Source of the DNA: Anaeramoeba flamelloides
Taxonomy: Eukaryota; Metamonada; Anaeramoebidae
Direction of reading: 5' to 3'
Assembly (NCBI GenBank): GCA_027625915.1
Contig: JANTQA010000057.1
Coordinates: 1,612,001 to 1,676,000 of the forward strand
Length of the DNA: 64,000 nt
Of the stretch, positions 32,001 to 42,394 are shown piece after piece. The stretch's first letter is position 1. Each line of letters opens with the position of its first letter. The position numbers and the translations under genes are program-made. The notes beneath the pieces are model-generated. The model was not told the origin of the DNA and ran no database searches. It saw only the letters and a list, made by a program, of their open reading frames with translations.

Positions 32001-32807
32001 AGATATAAGCGAGAATTTTTTTATTGGGAATTTATTATCATTTTTAGAAAATTCTTCATCGTCATTTTTGAAATCTATTTGCACAATTATCCTTATTTAC
32101 AGATCTTTTTATTAATTGTACTAATTTTGGTTTCAATTATTATTCAGGTTTTGTATACACCATACAATACCAATTCAAGAAACTTTTATGAACTTTCCTT
32201 ATTAACAATAATGCTACTAATATTTTTTTTTAGCCTAATTTTCCTATCAAATGGAAATCAACAAAATGCAAAGTTATTTGATCAATTGTCAAATTTTATA
32301 ATTATTTTGTTTTTGGTAGTCTTAGGTATTTTACTTATAATTTCATTTTTTGAAATTAAAAGTAGAATAAGGCATAATAAAAAAAAATCTAAAATTAAAA
32401 AAATAAACAATCTTACAAATTCAAGTTATTCAAAACAAAATGAACCAATTATTAAATTTTTAAAATCAACACCAAATATCTTATTGTTATTAAATTTTTT
32501 CTCGACAATTAATAATTCTAAAAATAAAAAATTAAATAAATTGCTCATTAAAATTTTTTCAAATTATTTATCAAATAAGAAGATTAACAAAAAGACCAAT
32601 AATGATCAGGATCGCGAAGAAGTGGATGTAGATGAATTGATTAAAAATATTTGGACTAAAGATCTTTCAATATTACTCTTAATGTGGTATCATAAAAAGG
32701 CTAGTTTTATTTGGAAACTTAGATTTTCCACTATTTGGTTTCAATTTTTAAATTATTATATGACAAATTTTGTTGACAATGCGGAAGAGAAGGTGGAAAT
32801 TTTATAA
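23065..32807 (+). CDS. Large membrane protein: bacterial-type N-terminal repeats, GCC2/GCC3 Cys-rich repeats, multi-pass C-terminus (two exons)
   Basis: Exon 1 (23065-24392) starts with a signal peptide (KVLIHQNKIQILFFLSFIVNFTIISS) and then about seven repeats of 50-57 aa on the theme EFxVNxxTxxxQxNPSVASIG..EKFVVVWxS...IYGQIF, a pattern seen in bacterial surface proteins. The last codon is split at GTAAGT (24393). Exon 2 starts at 29381 after TTTGTAG and completes AG|G, giving ...YSQIFNRCAEGMYS. The joined frame is exactly 1585 codons including the stop. Exon 2 carries some 20 ephrin-receptor-like GCC2/GCC3 units (CxxCPxGxYNxxxG), a further Cys-rich module, then several membrane helices (from NFIRLFAYALLLILVIIIFL onward) and a Lys/Asn-rich cytosolic tail. 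It is likely a surface receptor or adhesin. Alternatives are two separate genes or extra exons in the intron; the phase match and the mid-domain start of exon 2 argue for one gene. Confidence 0.72.
24886..25305. mobile_element. Giant palindrome: TTAA-flanked element with 186-bp arms
   Basis: Left arm to 25071 and right arm from 25120 are reverse complements over the whole length, with one mismatch that I can see (near 25029/25163). The loop is 48 bp (25072-25119). The termini read GGATTATCT... and ...AGATAATCC, each bounded by TTAA (24882-24885, 25306-25309). The arms are GC-richer than the surroundings (for example 'ggcctccacgatgggtg'). Such symmetry implies a very recent origin or active arm homogenisation. 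TTAA target sites are typical of piggyBac-type elements, but the ends are not recognised. Confidence 0.8.
25339..25820. mobile_element. Long-TIR MITE, family M2, copy 1
   Basis: Terminal inverted repeats of about 95 bp enclose about 290 bp. The ends start AGTGAAAAAAATACTGGGCA and pass through 'cggacaagatttttaattg'. The interior aligns with 35348-35807 ('gaatactca...', 'aagtagatcat', 'gaaaatgataatttttatt'), so the two are diverged copies of one non-autonomous family. It starts only 30 bp after the preceding palindrome. Confidence 0.72.
25837..26357. repeat. Dispersed repeat F, copy 1
   Basis: About 520 bp that match the reverse complement of 34165-34687 from 'atatgtccctacgatcc' to 'ttgaattaagttat' with perhaps 80-85% identity by eye. 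The clearest block is 'cttattttaactcatttact' followed by 'gggactaatttggtc'. No terminal repeats and no coding frame. It abuts MITE family M2 in both loci, in the same relative order. Confidence 0.75.
27409..28165. mobile_element. TTAA-flanked MITE, family M3, copy 1
   Basis: 757 bp bounded by TTAA on both sides (27405-27408, 28166-28169). Terminal inverted repeats extend about 95 bp, from GGGATTAGCGTC at the left and the complementary GACGCTAATCCC at the right, to the 'catggctcaaata' block. The interior is AT-rich and non-coding. A right-truncated relative lies at 51700-52330. TTAA fits piggyBac-type targeting; TTA/TAA of the PIF/Harbinger type cannot be excluded. Confidence 0.8.
28907..28999. 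repeat. 32-bp inverted repeat (hairpin)
   Basis: Arms 28907-28938 and 28968-28999 are reverse complements with one mismatch ('ccactccactttcttttcaa' against its complement), with a 29-bp loop. It is a short foldback, 380 bp before the exon 2 splice acceptor. It could be a very small MITE or a structured intronic hairpin. Confidence 0.65.
29449..30557 (+). repeat. Higher-order 315-bp coding repeats in the GCC region
   Basis: The string aatccaaatacggg or a close variant begins at about 29613, 29928 and 30243, exactly 315 bp (105 codons) apart, with a shorter-spaced relative at 29449. Each 105-residue unit holds two GCC-type Cys modules and shares long silent-site identity with its neighbours. 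This points to recent tandem duplication or gene conversion of two-module blocks. Confidence 0.85.
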
Positions 32808-33317
32808 TTTTATAACAAAAAAAAAAAACAATAATGTGATTATTGTTTTTTTTTCATTGTTTAATGAATTTGAATGATAGATTATATACATATACCTAAT
32901 TTACAGGTAAAAATTGATTTTTTTTATAAAAAAAAAAAAAGAATTTAAATAGAATTTATTCAAATTGGTATAAATCAAAATTTTAACAAAAAATTAAATA
33001 AAAATAATTTTATTACTTTTTAATTTTAATAATTTTATTACCATTATATAAATCATTTTTTTTATATAATACATTGGAATAATTTCTTTTTAAAAAACAG
33101 AAAAATATTCTTTTTTATTTACAAACAAACTATTTTTACTATATTTTTCTAATTTGATATCAATCTTTTGTTTGTTATTTTTATTTTTTAAAAATCTTTT
33201 CTTCTTTTTTTTTTTTGTTTTTTAATTTATTGAAAATTTTATTACCATCAAAAAAATATACTATCTTTTTTATTATTTATGAGAAATTGACAAAAATATG
33301 TTCGAGTTCACATTTTG

Positions 33318-33890
33318 ATTATTTTTTGAAAATAAACTCAAATAATTCTTTTTTTGATTACATAGAATCAAATAATTCTTTTTTCTTTTCATAATAAGTC
33401 TCAACTCATTTCTTGTTTACATTCTGTTTTTCATGGAATCATATCATTCTCAAAATTTAATAATTATTAATATATTTTTTTTTATTTTCGAAACAGAATT
33501 TAATAGTTCTCAAAAAAATAAATATTTGGGGTTTTTTCTCTTGGAGTTTTATTTTTCATCATATTTTCGTCAATCCTGATGCTTTTAAGTTTAGTCCTGA
33601 TAAGAAAATTATTTTACTTTGAAACGGAATCAAAAGATATTTTATTTTTTTTAATTTAATAGAGTTTTGGTAACGAAATAAAAAATTCTTTTTTTGATTC
33701 CTTGAAATCAGAATAAAATAATTTTTGATGTTTTTGAAAAAAAATACTGAAAAGAGACTTTAACAAGTGGAAATTGTTTGATAAAAATTGTTTCAATTGG
33801 AAATTTTTTAATATTTATGATTCCAAATTTTGAGATTTGAGGTTCGAAAAACACCAAAAATGGAATCCTTTTGGGAACTCTGAATATGTT
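33318..33890. repeat. Dispersed repeat E, copy 2
   Basis: Counterpart of 15657-16225 in the same orientation. It carries 'ttttcatggaatcatatca', 'tagagttttggtaac' and 'cagaataaaataatttttg' in the same order. It lies about 500 bp downstream of the membrane-protein gene. Confidence 0.6.
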
Positions 33891-34164
33891 TTTGACAAAT
33901 TTTTTTGTTTCATTCTTTTTTAATACCCAAATAGGAGCTAATTGTGGGTGTGTTATAGATTTAAAATTAAAAGAGATCCTTTTCTTTACCCCCTCAAAAA
34001 ATATTTTTTTTTTTTTTTAAACAATCATAAACACATAAATTGTTTATCAAAAAACATATATTATAACACCAACCAAACCCAAAATTTAACTTTATATTCT
34101 TTATATTTCCTTAATAAAATTAAGCACGATTTTTTTAAGATTAATATTTTTCGATATTAAGAAC

Positions 34165-34687
34165 ATAACTTAATTCAATTAAACACTGTGATAATTTTTT
34201 CTAGAATAAAAACACTCTCAACTTTTGAATATCGAAAAATATTTTTTGGAATTAGTGTGTACTTTTTTATTTTTTTTTGAAAAATTGGGGTTGAGAAAAT
34301 TTTGAAATCAAAGAATAAGTTAATTTATTAAATTAGAATACTTTTCCAGAAAGTTTATCCTTTTATTTTAACTTTTTTTTTATTTTACCATTTAAAACTA
34401 AAAAAAAAAAAAACATTTGAGGACCAAATTAGTCCCTTTTGTAAAAAGAAAATTCCCATGATTTTAATTTTGTTTTAGTAAATGAGTTAAAATAAGATAG
34501 TGAATCTAAAAATATACATATTTCAACTTTGAATTCAGTGATTTTGGCAAAAAATGTTTTCAAGAAAAAGTTAAATTGAAACTTTATTTATTTTTATTTT
34601 TTCATTTTGTTTTTTTAATTATATTAATGGAAACTATTGGATCATTTTTTCATTTTTAGTGTTTTTTGGGTCGTAGGAACATATAAT
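34165..34687. repeat. Dispersed repeat F, copy 2 (inverted relative to copy 1)
   Basis: Reverse-complement match of 25837-26357. In this orientation it opens 'ataacttaattcaatt' and closes at 'gggtcgtaggaacatat'. Indels are mostly in homopolymer runs. Confidence 0.75.
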
Positions 34688-35347
34688 AAAAAAATTTTCT
34701 TGATTTTTTTTGATTTATGAATCATTATTTTATAAGAAAGAAATATTGAGTAAAATTTCCCGAATTTTATTTTTTTTGTAACTATTCAAAGTAGAAAATG
34801 TGAAATTTTTTGAAAGGGGGGGGGGGGGATTATACATTTTTATTAATATTATTATACAAGTTTTGTGTGAAATAAATTGGAATCTAAAAGGTCTCTTGCA
34901 TTTCTTGTAATTTCTAGATGATATTAAAAAATGGTTCTCAGAATAGTCATAAAAAATTGCAATATGTTAGATATTATGTAAAACCTTAAGAAACTATTTA
35001 GTTAGATTTCAATAAAATTTTTTTATATTTGTTTCGGTTATGGGTGTTTTTATAACAATTAAACATATTTTAATAATTCCCCACTAATTCAATACTTCTC
35101 TGAATTGTGGTTAGTGTAAATTGATGATAGAATTTATAAAAAAAAAAACCTTATTTTTTAGGAAAAAAATAATTTATTTTAATATGTTGATAAAAGATCA
35201 TAAAGACATTAATAAAAAGGAAAGGAATAAATAGTTCCATGTTTACAAAATATTTTTTTGGGACAAGTATCCTTAAAAATAAAAAAAAATAGTAAGTATT
35301 TGAAAACAATAAAAAAATCAAAATCTACTTTATGGAAATTCTGAATT

Positions 35348-35807
35348 ACTGTTGAGAGAAAAATGTTGGACACAGAAAAATGGTTGGACACCATTTTTAA
35401 TTGGGAACATTAGTAAAATTGAAAATCAAATCCTATTGATAACTAGGTGAATTTTATATAAATCCAGGTTTAAAGCTGTTAAAAGTTCATTAATCTGTGG
35501 TTTGTGTAGAATACTCATTTGAATGGTTGATAACTCAAGTAGATCATGCAATTTTAACAAAAATCCAAGTTGTAGTACAGTTTACTATTAATTCTGAAAA
35601 TGGTAATTTTTAAACTTGATTTAGATTATAAGAGATAAGGTTTTGAAAAAGTAGAATTACCTTAATCGTTATTCTAATAAGTAGATTATTGTTATTTTCT
35701 TTAGTTGCTTTACAAATGATTGAAATTAAAAATCATTTTCAGTAATGTTCCCAATTAAAAATGCTGTCCAACCATTTTTCTGTGTCCAACATTTTTCTCT
35801 CAACAGT
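35348..35807. mobile_element. Long-TIR MITE, family M2, copy 2
   Basis: About 66-bp terminal inverted repeats beginning ACTGTTGAGAGAAAAATG and passing through 'ggttggacagcatttttaa' on the right-hand arm. TTA or TA flanks are possible (gaatta at the left, gttata at the right). The interior is related to 25339-25820. The element is inverted relative to copy 1. Confidence 0.72.
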
Positions 35808-36592
35808 TATATTCTTACAAAAAAAGCAATGGAAAGTTTCTGAAAGAAAAATTTTATTGAGAGTAAACCAAATAAAAATCTGTTTCAGAGTAAATAAAGA
35901 GAAAACAAATCGTTTTAACTGGATTCTAACAACGTATTAAAACTAAACATTAAAATCAAAGACTATATTTAAACAATATTGCTTTTTGAATTCTGATTTT
36001 ATTACTGTTAATCGTCAAATAAAAAGATCAAAATTTTCAATTAGCTTTCCAAAATAATCACACACCTTCCAAGAATTAATAACAAACCATCAAATTCCCC
36101 AATTCTATACCAGAAAATTAATATTTTAAACCTAAATATGAAATTCAAAAATGAAATTTTACTTGTATTTTTCAAACCTTTTTTTGAAAAGTTTATTGAA
36201 AATATCGTTCCAATAACCTTGCAACAAATAGTATCTACGGATCAGAGTGGCTCCTTAGTAGACTTTGTCTTTTCACTTCCATTACTTTTATCTAATAAAT
36301 TATTATTTCCAAATATTAATAAACAACTCTAACTTATTCTACTGAAGATCCACTCAGAATCCAAACAAATCCATAAAAAATAAGTTTCTAAACAACTCTA
36401 CAAATAGGTTTGAGAAGAGGTGTTTAAAATTAAAATCCAAAAACTGAAGAAAAAATCATTTTTTTTCAAAATAGAACTGTTATTTTTGTTTACTTTTTTA
36501 CTCTTTCTTTAAAGAATTTCAAAAAAACAAAAAAAAAAAACAAAACATAAAAAACCTATTTTTTTCTTTTTATTTATAATCAATCTTGTTTA

Positions 36593-39500
36593 ATGAATAT
36601 AACAGAATTTGAAAGGCTCTCAAAAATCTTTTTTGAGAGCACAAACCAAAACGAAAGGATCTTGGCTGACAAAGAATTAAAAATCATTTTAAATGAACAA
36701 AACAGCGTGATCCCGATTTTTCGCTTCTTGTTTAAAAGCGAAAGCTACCAAGTACAGCACCTAAGTTTGCTCTTATTACGAGACCTGGTTACAAGATTTT
36801 GGATGAAACTGGAGCAGGAAACGCAACAAGAATTGCAAGGCCGCTTAATAAACTATATTAGCTTAATAATTAACACCAAATATCGAGAATTGTTTACACC
36901 AGCAACGATAGTGTTTTCAAGGATTGTGAAATTTGGATTACCAACGGACTCCAAGTTAAAGAAAATCAATTTAGTTGATAGCATTCAAAAGGAATTTTTT
37001 GAAAACAACAAATCCTCTGATATCTTAATTGGGCTTTACCTGTTGACGAACCTGGTCACGGAATGCAACACACCGATTTCCCCATGGGAGACGATTATAC
37101 ACCACCGATTATTTTTATCATGGTTTCGTGATGAGCAGCTATTTTCGATCTTCAACTTGGCAGCTAATTATTTAAGGCTGTCGACAGTTGGCATTGATCT
37201 CAACCAAGGGTTTAATTCTGAATTTACAACTGAAATTTCTGAAAACGAGCAGAAATTTAACGAGCAAAACAAAAATTATTTTAATAATAACGAGAACGAT
37301 CAAGAGGAGATTGACAATTATGATTTCCAGGATCAAAACATACCATTAAAAATATTCGACTCTTCTTTGGAATTAATTTTATCCATTTTAACATTTAATT
37401 TCTATTTCGTAAACACCCCACAGGATCTGGATACTAGTAATACATATACGATTAGAATTCCAATTAAATGGTGTCGGAATTTTAAATTTAAATGCACACA
37501 AATTTTGCCTTCTCTAATTAAGCAATATTTAGAAACTAGTAAGCATTACAACGCAAGTGAAAATAACAACAACAACAGCAGCAGCAATAATTTGAATTCG
37601 GTTAGCTTAGAAACCATCAGATTATCAAAAATCTTAAAATGCTTTTCTTTGTTGGCGTCCGTGCACTCTTCGTTGTTTATTGGCAACAACCAATTGCTGA
37701 AGCAATTTCTGAGATATTTATTAGGATCCGTTTTATTAATATCAAACAACCAAGATCAGCTCAACCAAGAGGACACATTGAAAATTGGTTTTTCGCAATT
37801 AAACCAAAAAATTATCATTAATTGGAGTTTCCGGCAATTAGGGCTGAGTGGGTTTCTTGAAAATTGGCTGGAAACCATTTTTGAATGTACCATCGAAAAT
37901 TTGCAAATCAATAAAATTAATGGCATAAATTCAAATGTTATTTATTATTTAGCTTCCTTTTGGGGCAACGCTGCAACAAAATCAAAGAAGGATCTCAATA
38001 ATACAAAGGGTGGCAGATCGAACTATACCAACAATAGCCGGTGCAGGGGCGGTAATAACAACGGCACCCAATTGCAAGACAAAGACAAACTGAACCTGAC
38101 CGAAAATTTAATTGAATTATTTTCTTTAATTTCGAAAAAATTAATTCAAATAAAAATCGAACAATTGTCAAATAAAAACATCAATGAAAATGATAATTTT
38201 GAACGATCAATTGAAGACTTGTTTTTACCGAAATCAAGTTTCTTATCAGAAATTAAAGTTTTAAGAGATTTGGTGAGAATTGAATATCCCGAAACACAAA
38301 ATTTTATTGTCACCCAATTTGATAATTACTTTCAGAATTTACAAAATAATAATATTAATGAAGAAACAATACTCAAAATTTCTGGTATTATCATTATTTT
38401 CAGCAATTTAATTTCTCGATTCCAAGTGGAAATAAATTTAATGAAGAAGCAAGAAAGCAAAAAAACAAAAAATCGTCGAAGTAGAAGAATAACGTTTATG
38501 TTAGAAGCTAACAATAATAGAAGCATTAATAATAATAATACAAACAAAGGAACGGGTGGGATTGAAGGCGAGGGTGAAGGAACGGGCGAAGGCGAAGGCG
38601 AAGGCGAGGTCAAGGGGAAAAAGGAAAAAGATGATAATTTTTATCTCTGTGGGAAATTAGATATTGAATTAATATATAAAGTGATTGAATTAATAAAATG
38701 GAATGAAGATTTGTTTATTAAAACTAATCAAAATGAAAGATATACCTCTTTAGAATTAAGTATTTTATATTTTTTAAAAAAATTTCTAAATGTTTATCAT
38801 CCAAATTATTATAAAAAATCAAATACTTTTTATAAATATCTCATTGAATTTATCCCTGATTTCAAAAATGAACAAGACATCTTTATATTTTTATTTGTCC
38901 AAACCCTCGAAAATATGAAAACTCGATTTATCCATCTCAATTTAATACTTGAAAGTTTAAAATTTTTAAGAAAATTAATTAATCCAAATATTTGGCCAAA
39001 AAAGGTTTTCAATTCAGAACCGATTTTAAATTTCTTATCAAACCATAATGAAGGCGACTTTCCATTTTTAAAATCTTTGTCAATACATTCTTCTGATAAA
39101 AAAATTAGAATATTATTTTATCGGTGCCTAACGAAATTGATGGTTGCAGAAGAAATTGAATTAAATTTTTTAGAAAAATTTGAAAATTTCCTTAATCCTT
39201 TTGAAGTAATCTTTTTAAAAATTAAAGAATATTTAGAGAATAATAATAGCAATAATAATAACCAAAATAATAATGAAGAAATAATCGAAGAGATATTTAT
39301 ATTTCTATTTAATTTTAGAGGTATTTTTATTGAAATGTCAAAATCCAAATATTTTGTTTATCTGTATGATTGGTTATTCCCCGATAAAATAAAAACCTTA
39401 AATTTGATTTTTGAAAACTTTTGGCATACGTGGAAAGTAACTAATAGTATTTTACAATTATGGATCGAATTTGTGAAGGATAACAATGAAGCAAGATTAT

Positions 39501-40405
39501 TAGATGAATTTGTTCAAGTAAATGAAAATAAAACAAATTTGTTTATCCGTTGTAAATTTTGCTTGCAAATTTTATCAAAGTTTATTCAAAACTATTTTTC
39601 AAATATTAAATTCGGTGATATTGATAACAATAGCAGTAATGTGGATCGAGAGCAATATATAAAGACCTTAAAGCTGTGCTTTGTTTTACTGAAAAGGATC
39701 ATAAAATCATTGCAAGCCAATTTGGGAATATTTGAATGCTATCAGGATGACACATTGAACAATTCAATTTTAAGCGTCTTGTCATTATTATCAGACTTTC
39801 CTCATGAAAATTTATTAATTTACCCAAAATTGTCCAAGGCATATTACTCCCTATTATTAACATTAACAAAAGAAAAAATGTCTATAATAATTAATTTAAA
39901 TTCCAGCGTGTTTGATCTTGTTTTTTCTACAATCAATATTGGCTTAAATTCAAGGGACAAAAAAATTTTTAAAAAAAATTGCCAAATACTTGAAAAGTTA
40001 TTAAGGTTTTATTTTAAAAATTATAATAATAAATTTACCAAAAATGAAACAAAAAAAGAGCTTGCCTTAATTTTCCATAACGTCTTACTTGAATATCAAG
40101 ATGATCTGATTTCAATTATGGGAAACTTTTTCCAATTGGTCATTTATGAAAATGAAGTTAATACTTGGGTTATATCAAGCTCTTTACTTGTTCTAATTTG
40201 TCTTTTCCAAAACAATTATATGGAAATTAAAAACACAATTATTGATTCCATCGATGATAGTCAACAAGGGATGGAAATAAATAACCTTTTCGAACAATTG
40301 ATGAAGCCCATAGAAAACGATCTTACCTCAGTCAATAAATATAATTTCGCGCATAATTTAAGTATTTTTAGAAAAAATATTCGTGAAACCGGGTTTCTAT
40401 TTTAA
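36593..40405 (+). CDS. XPO7: Exportin-7 (RanBP16-type) nuclear transport receptor, 1270 aa
   Basis: Importin-beta/CRM1-superfamily protein that carries cargo with RanGTP across the nuclear pore. Residues about 20-95 are the importin-N-like region (RILADKELKIILNEQ...YQVQHLSLLLLRDLV). FRDEQLFSIFNLAANYL (about 177-193) matches FRDSSLFDIFTLSCNLL of animal exportin-7. FNFYFVNTPQDLDTSNTYTIRIPIKW (about 268-293) matches its FDFIGTSTDESSDDL..VQIPTSW, and NSNVIYYLASFWGNAA matches NSVHYLLSLWQRLAA. The rest is HEAT-like helices. It is longer than the usual 1087 aa because Asn-rich and Gly/Glu-rich insertions (near 640-680 and 880-900) sit in loops. Single exon, ATG at 36593, stop TAA. Confidence 0.85.
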   Translation: MNITEFERLSKIFFESTNQNERILADKELKIILNEQNSVIPIFRFLFKSESYQVQHLSLLLLRDLVTRFWMKLEQETQQELQGRLINYISLIINTKYRELFTPATIVFSRIVKFGLPTDSKLKKINLVDSIQKEFFENNKSSDILIGLYLLTNLVTECNTPISPWETIIHHRLFLSWFRDEQLFSIFNLAANYLRLSTVGIDLNQGFNSEFTTEISENEQKFNEQNKNYFNNNENDQEEIDNYDFQDQNIPLKIFDSSLELILSILTFNFYFVNTPQDLDTSNTYTIRIPIKWCRNFKFKCTQILPSLIKQYLETSKHYNASENNNNNSSSNNLNSVSLETIRLSKILKCFSLLASVHSSLFIGNNQLLKQFLRYLLGSVLLISNNQDQLNQEDTLKIGFSQLNQKIIINWSFRQLGLSGFLENWLETIFECTIENLQINKINGINSNVIYYLASFWGNAATKSKKDLNNTKGGRSNYTNNSRCRGGNNNGTQLQDKDKLNLTENLIELFSLISKKLIQIKIEQLSNKNINENDNFERSIEDLFLPKSSFLSEIKVLRDLVRIEYPETQNFIVTQFDNYFQNLQNNNINEETILKISGIIIIFSNLISRFQVEINLMKKQESKKTKNRRSRRITFMLEANNNRSINNNNTNKGTGGIEGEGEGTGEGEGEGEVKGKKEKDDNFYLCGKLDIELIYKVIELIKWNEDLFIKTNQNERYTSLELSILYFLKKFLNVYHPNYYKKSNTFYKYLIEFIPDFKNEQDIFIFLFVQTLENMKTRFIHLNLILESLKFLRKLINPNIWPKKVFNSEPILNFLSNHNEGDFPFLKSLSIHSSDKKIRILFYRCLTKLMVAEEIELNFLEKFENFLNPFEVIFLKIKEYLENNNSNNNNQNNNEEIIEEIFIFLFNFRGIFIEMSKSKYFVYLYDWLFPDKIKTLNLIFENFWHTWKVTNSILQLWIEFVKDNNEARLLDEFVQVNENKTNLFIRCKFCLQILSKFIQNYFSNIKFGDIDNNSSNVDREQYIKTLKLCFVLLKRIIKSLQANLGIFECYQDDTLNNSILSVLSLLSDFPHENLLIYPKLSKAYYSLLLTLTKEKMSIIINLNSSVFDLVFSTINIGLNSRDKKIFKKNCQILEKLLRFYFKNYNNKFTKNETKKELALIFHNVLLEYQDDLISIMGNFFQLVIYENEVNTWVISSSLLVLICLFQNNYMEIKNTIIDSIDDSQQGMEINNLFEQLMKPIENDLTSVNKYNFAHNLSIFRKNIRETGFLF

Positions 40406-41065
40406 TGTGGGGTTTTATTTAACTTTATATACTCGTAGTATAATGATTATTATTTTTTGACTAAATGGTATTACTTTATTATTAATGCTTTTTCATCTTA
40501 AGGAAAGAATAATAATATATATTTGAAACAAATAAAATTATTGAGATATTTTTTGTTTTTTTTTTATTTGTTTTTTGTTTTAATCATTAATAGTAAAAAA
40601 ATGTTATTTTGCGTTGAATTTAATTGTTGAAAAGTTAGTCCTTTGATTTGAATGTCAAAGAGAATATTGCTAGAAATTTGTAAATAAAAAAGGAAAATAC
40701 TCTTATTATTGTTTTTTGAAAAAAGGGTTTTTTTTGTTTCTCGTGATTTTATTTAATTCAAAAAACTAAAAAAGATAGTATTTGTAAATTATTTTACAAT
40801 CAAAGGGTAACAGTTATAATGTGTGGATTTAGATGGTTTCGACAGTTTGGATGAATATTAGTAGAAAATATTTATTTCTGAAATTTTCAAAATTGAAATT
40901 ATTTTTTAACATTTTATTCTTTTATTTTTTTCAATTTTTATTTGATACACAATTTTTTTACAATTTTTTTTTTTATTGATAAAGTCAATAGTCACAAAAT
41001 GAAAATGTGTTGTTCTAATTTTATTGAAACTATGAAAAATGGTTAGAAAGAAATAAACCCCAATT

Positions 41066-41255
41066 CAAAATTTTTAACACACCAAAATTTGATTTATGAA
41101 AAAAAAAAACTTATTTAATCAATTCAAGAAGAAATACCAAATTAGAACCATTCACTAATTGAAATGTTAACACTTATTTATAAATTACAATACCCACAAA
41201 ACAATAAATAAATAATTATCAATACAAATAAATCATGGGTGTGTTAAAAATTTTG
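41066..41255. mobile_element. 190-bp MITE with short inverted ends
   Basis: Ends CAAAATTTTTAACACACC at the left and GGTGTGTTAAAAATTTTG at the right are exact inverses of 18 bp, with a further partial match inward ('gatttat'/'ataaatc'). Interior AT-rich, non-coding. Confidence 0.6.
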
Positions 41256-41281
41256 GAGAGAGCAAAACAAAAAAATATATT

Positions 41282-42394
41282 AATAAATTTGTTGAAATTC
41301 TATTAGGAATATTGATCGATCAAATGGTTAGATACTACCAACTAATTTTATTTGAGTTCTTCTATTTGGAACAACTTGACTTTAACATAATATCTATTGT
41401 TCGAAAAAAATTTTGATCCAATGAAACAAATTACGTAATTCAAACAATGAAATGAAAACAAAAACTAAAAAGATGAAAAAATGATTTTCATATTTGACAA
41501 AAATCAAAATTATCTTCAATTTCAATGAAATTGTATTATTGTGATTGTTTGGAACGTTTTAGCTGTGTGGAAAATTTTGAATTTTAGTTTAATATTGATT
41601 TAATGTAATCTTCAATTTTTGATCATGATATTTGATTAATACTAGGGAAACAATTTTCCCCTATATTTTCTTTTCCCTTTTCAAATAGAGACCTCAAATA
41701 CCAACACACTTCGTTTGGGGGCTTAATTTCTAAAAGAAAATTATGGAAAATGAAGTGAAAATTGTTTAATATTTATTATTCAAATACCAGTAGAAAAATA
41801 AAATGAACTTGTTGTTTTTCTCAATAGGGTATTAAGAATTTGATTTTTTCAATTTTTAAGAATATATATTGGTTGATTAGATTTACTAAATGGGAATTGA
41901 TTATTATATGATGTTTATTATTCAACCTTTTTTTTATTTATTCTTCTAAGGTGAATTATAAAAAATCGTTGATATTAGAAATTGTTATTAGTGATAATTG
42001 GGTGAAAGAAAGGTAATACTGTTTTTTACATGTGGTTCGTCTTTTGAATGAATCTTCTAGTATCGTATGTAAGTGTATATATAAAAACTAAAAATTAAAA
42101 TTTTACACGTTGTTGAAAGTGCCAAACAATCACAATAATATAATTTCATTCAAATTGGAAATAAATTTGATTTTTAGAAAATATGAAAATTATTTTTTCA
42201 TCTTTTTATATTTTGTTTTCATTTCATTTTTTGAATTAGGTAACTTGTTTAGGTTGTATCAATTTTTTTTTTCGGCTATTGATATTTGATTAAAGTTGAT
42301 TTTTTCAAAATAGAAGAAGTCAAATAAAATTATTTGATTGTATCGTAACTTTTGATTGATCAATAATTGCTAATAGAATTTAAACAAATTTATC
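41282..42394. mobile_element. Large inverted-repeat element, arms about 295 bp
   Basis: Left arm (about 41282-41577) and right arm (about 42104-42394) are reverse complements at roughly 80-85% by eye; long shared blocks include 'attattgtgattgtttgg' and 'aaatgaaatgaaaacaaa'. About 525 bp of unrelated AT-rich sequence lies between them. No target duplication or coding frame is seen. It begins within 30 bp of the preceding MITE. Confidence 0.65.

Larger units (their letters stand above)
32808..36592. other. Intergenic region made largely of repeats
   Basis: No gene. It contains repeat E copy 2, repeat F copy 2 (inverted), MITE M2 copy 2 and a 13-bp G run at 34816-34828, a striking oddity in this composition. 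Remaining sequence is AT-rich spacer. Short frames at 33942-34160 and 36138-36332 look like background. Confidence 0.6.

Noticed and set aside
29381-32807. Cys-rich exon as an independent gene starting at the ATG at 29394
   Set aside because: It would lack a signal peptide and begin inside a cysteine module right after a splice acceptor.
33838-33856. GGTTCGA box resembling a tRNA internal promoter
   Set aside because: No A box or cloverleaf around it; no tRNA was found anywhere in the window.
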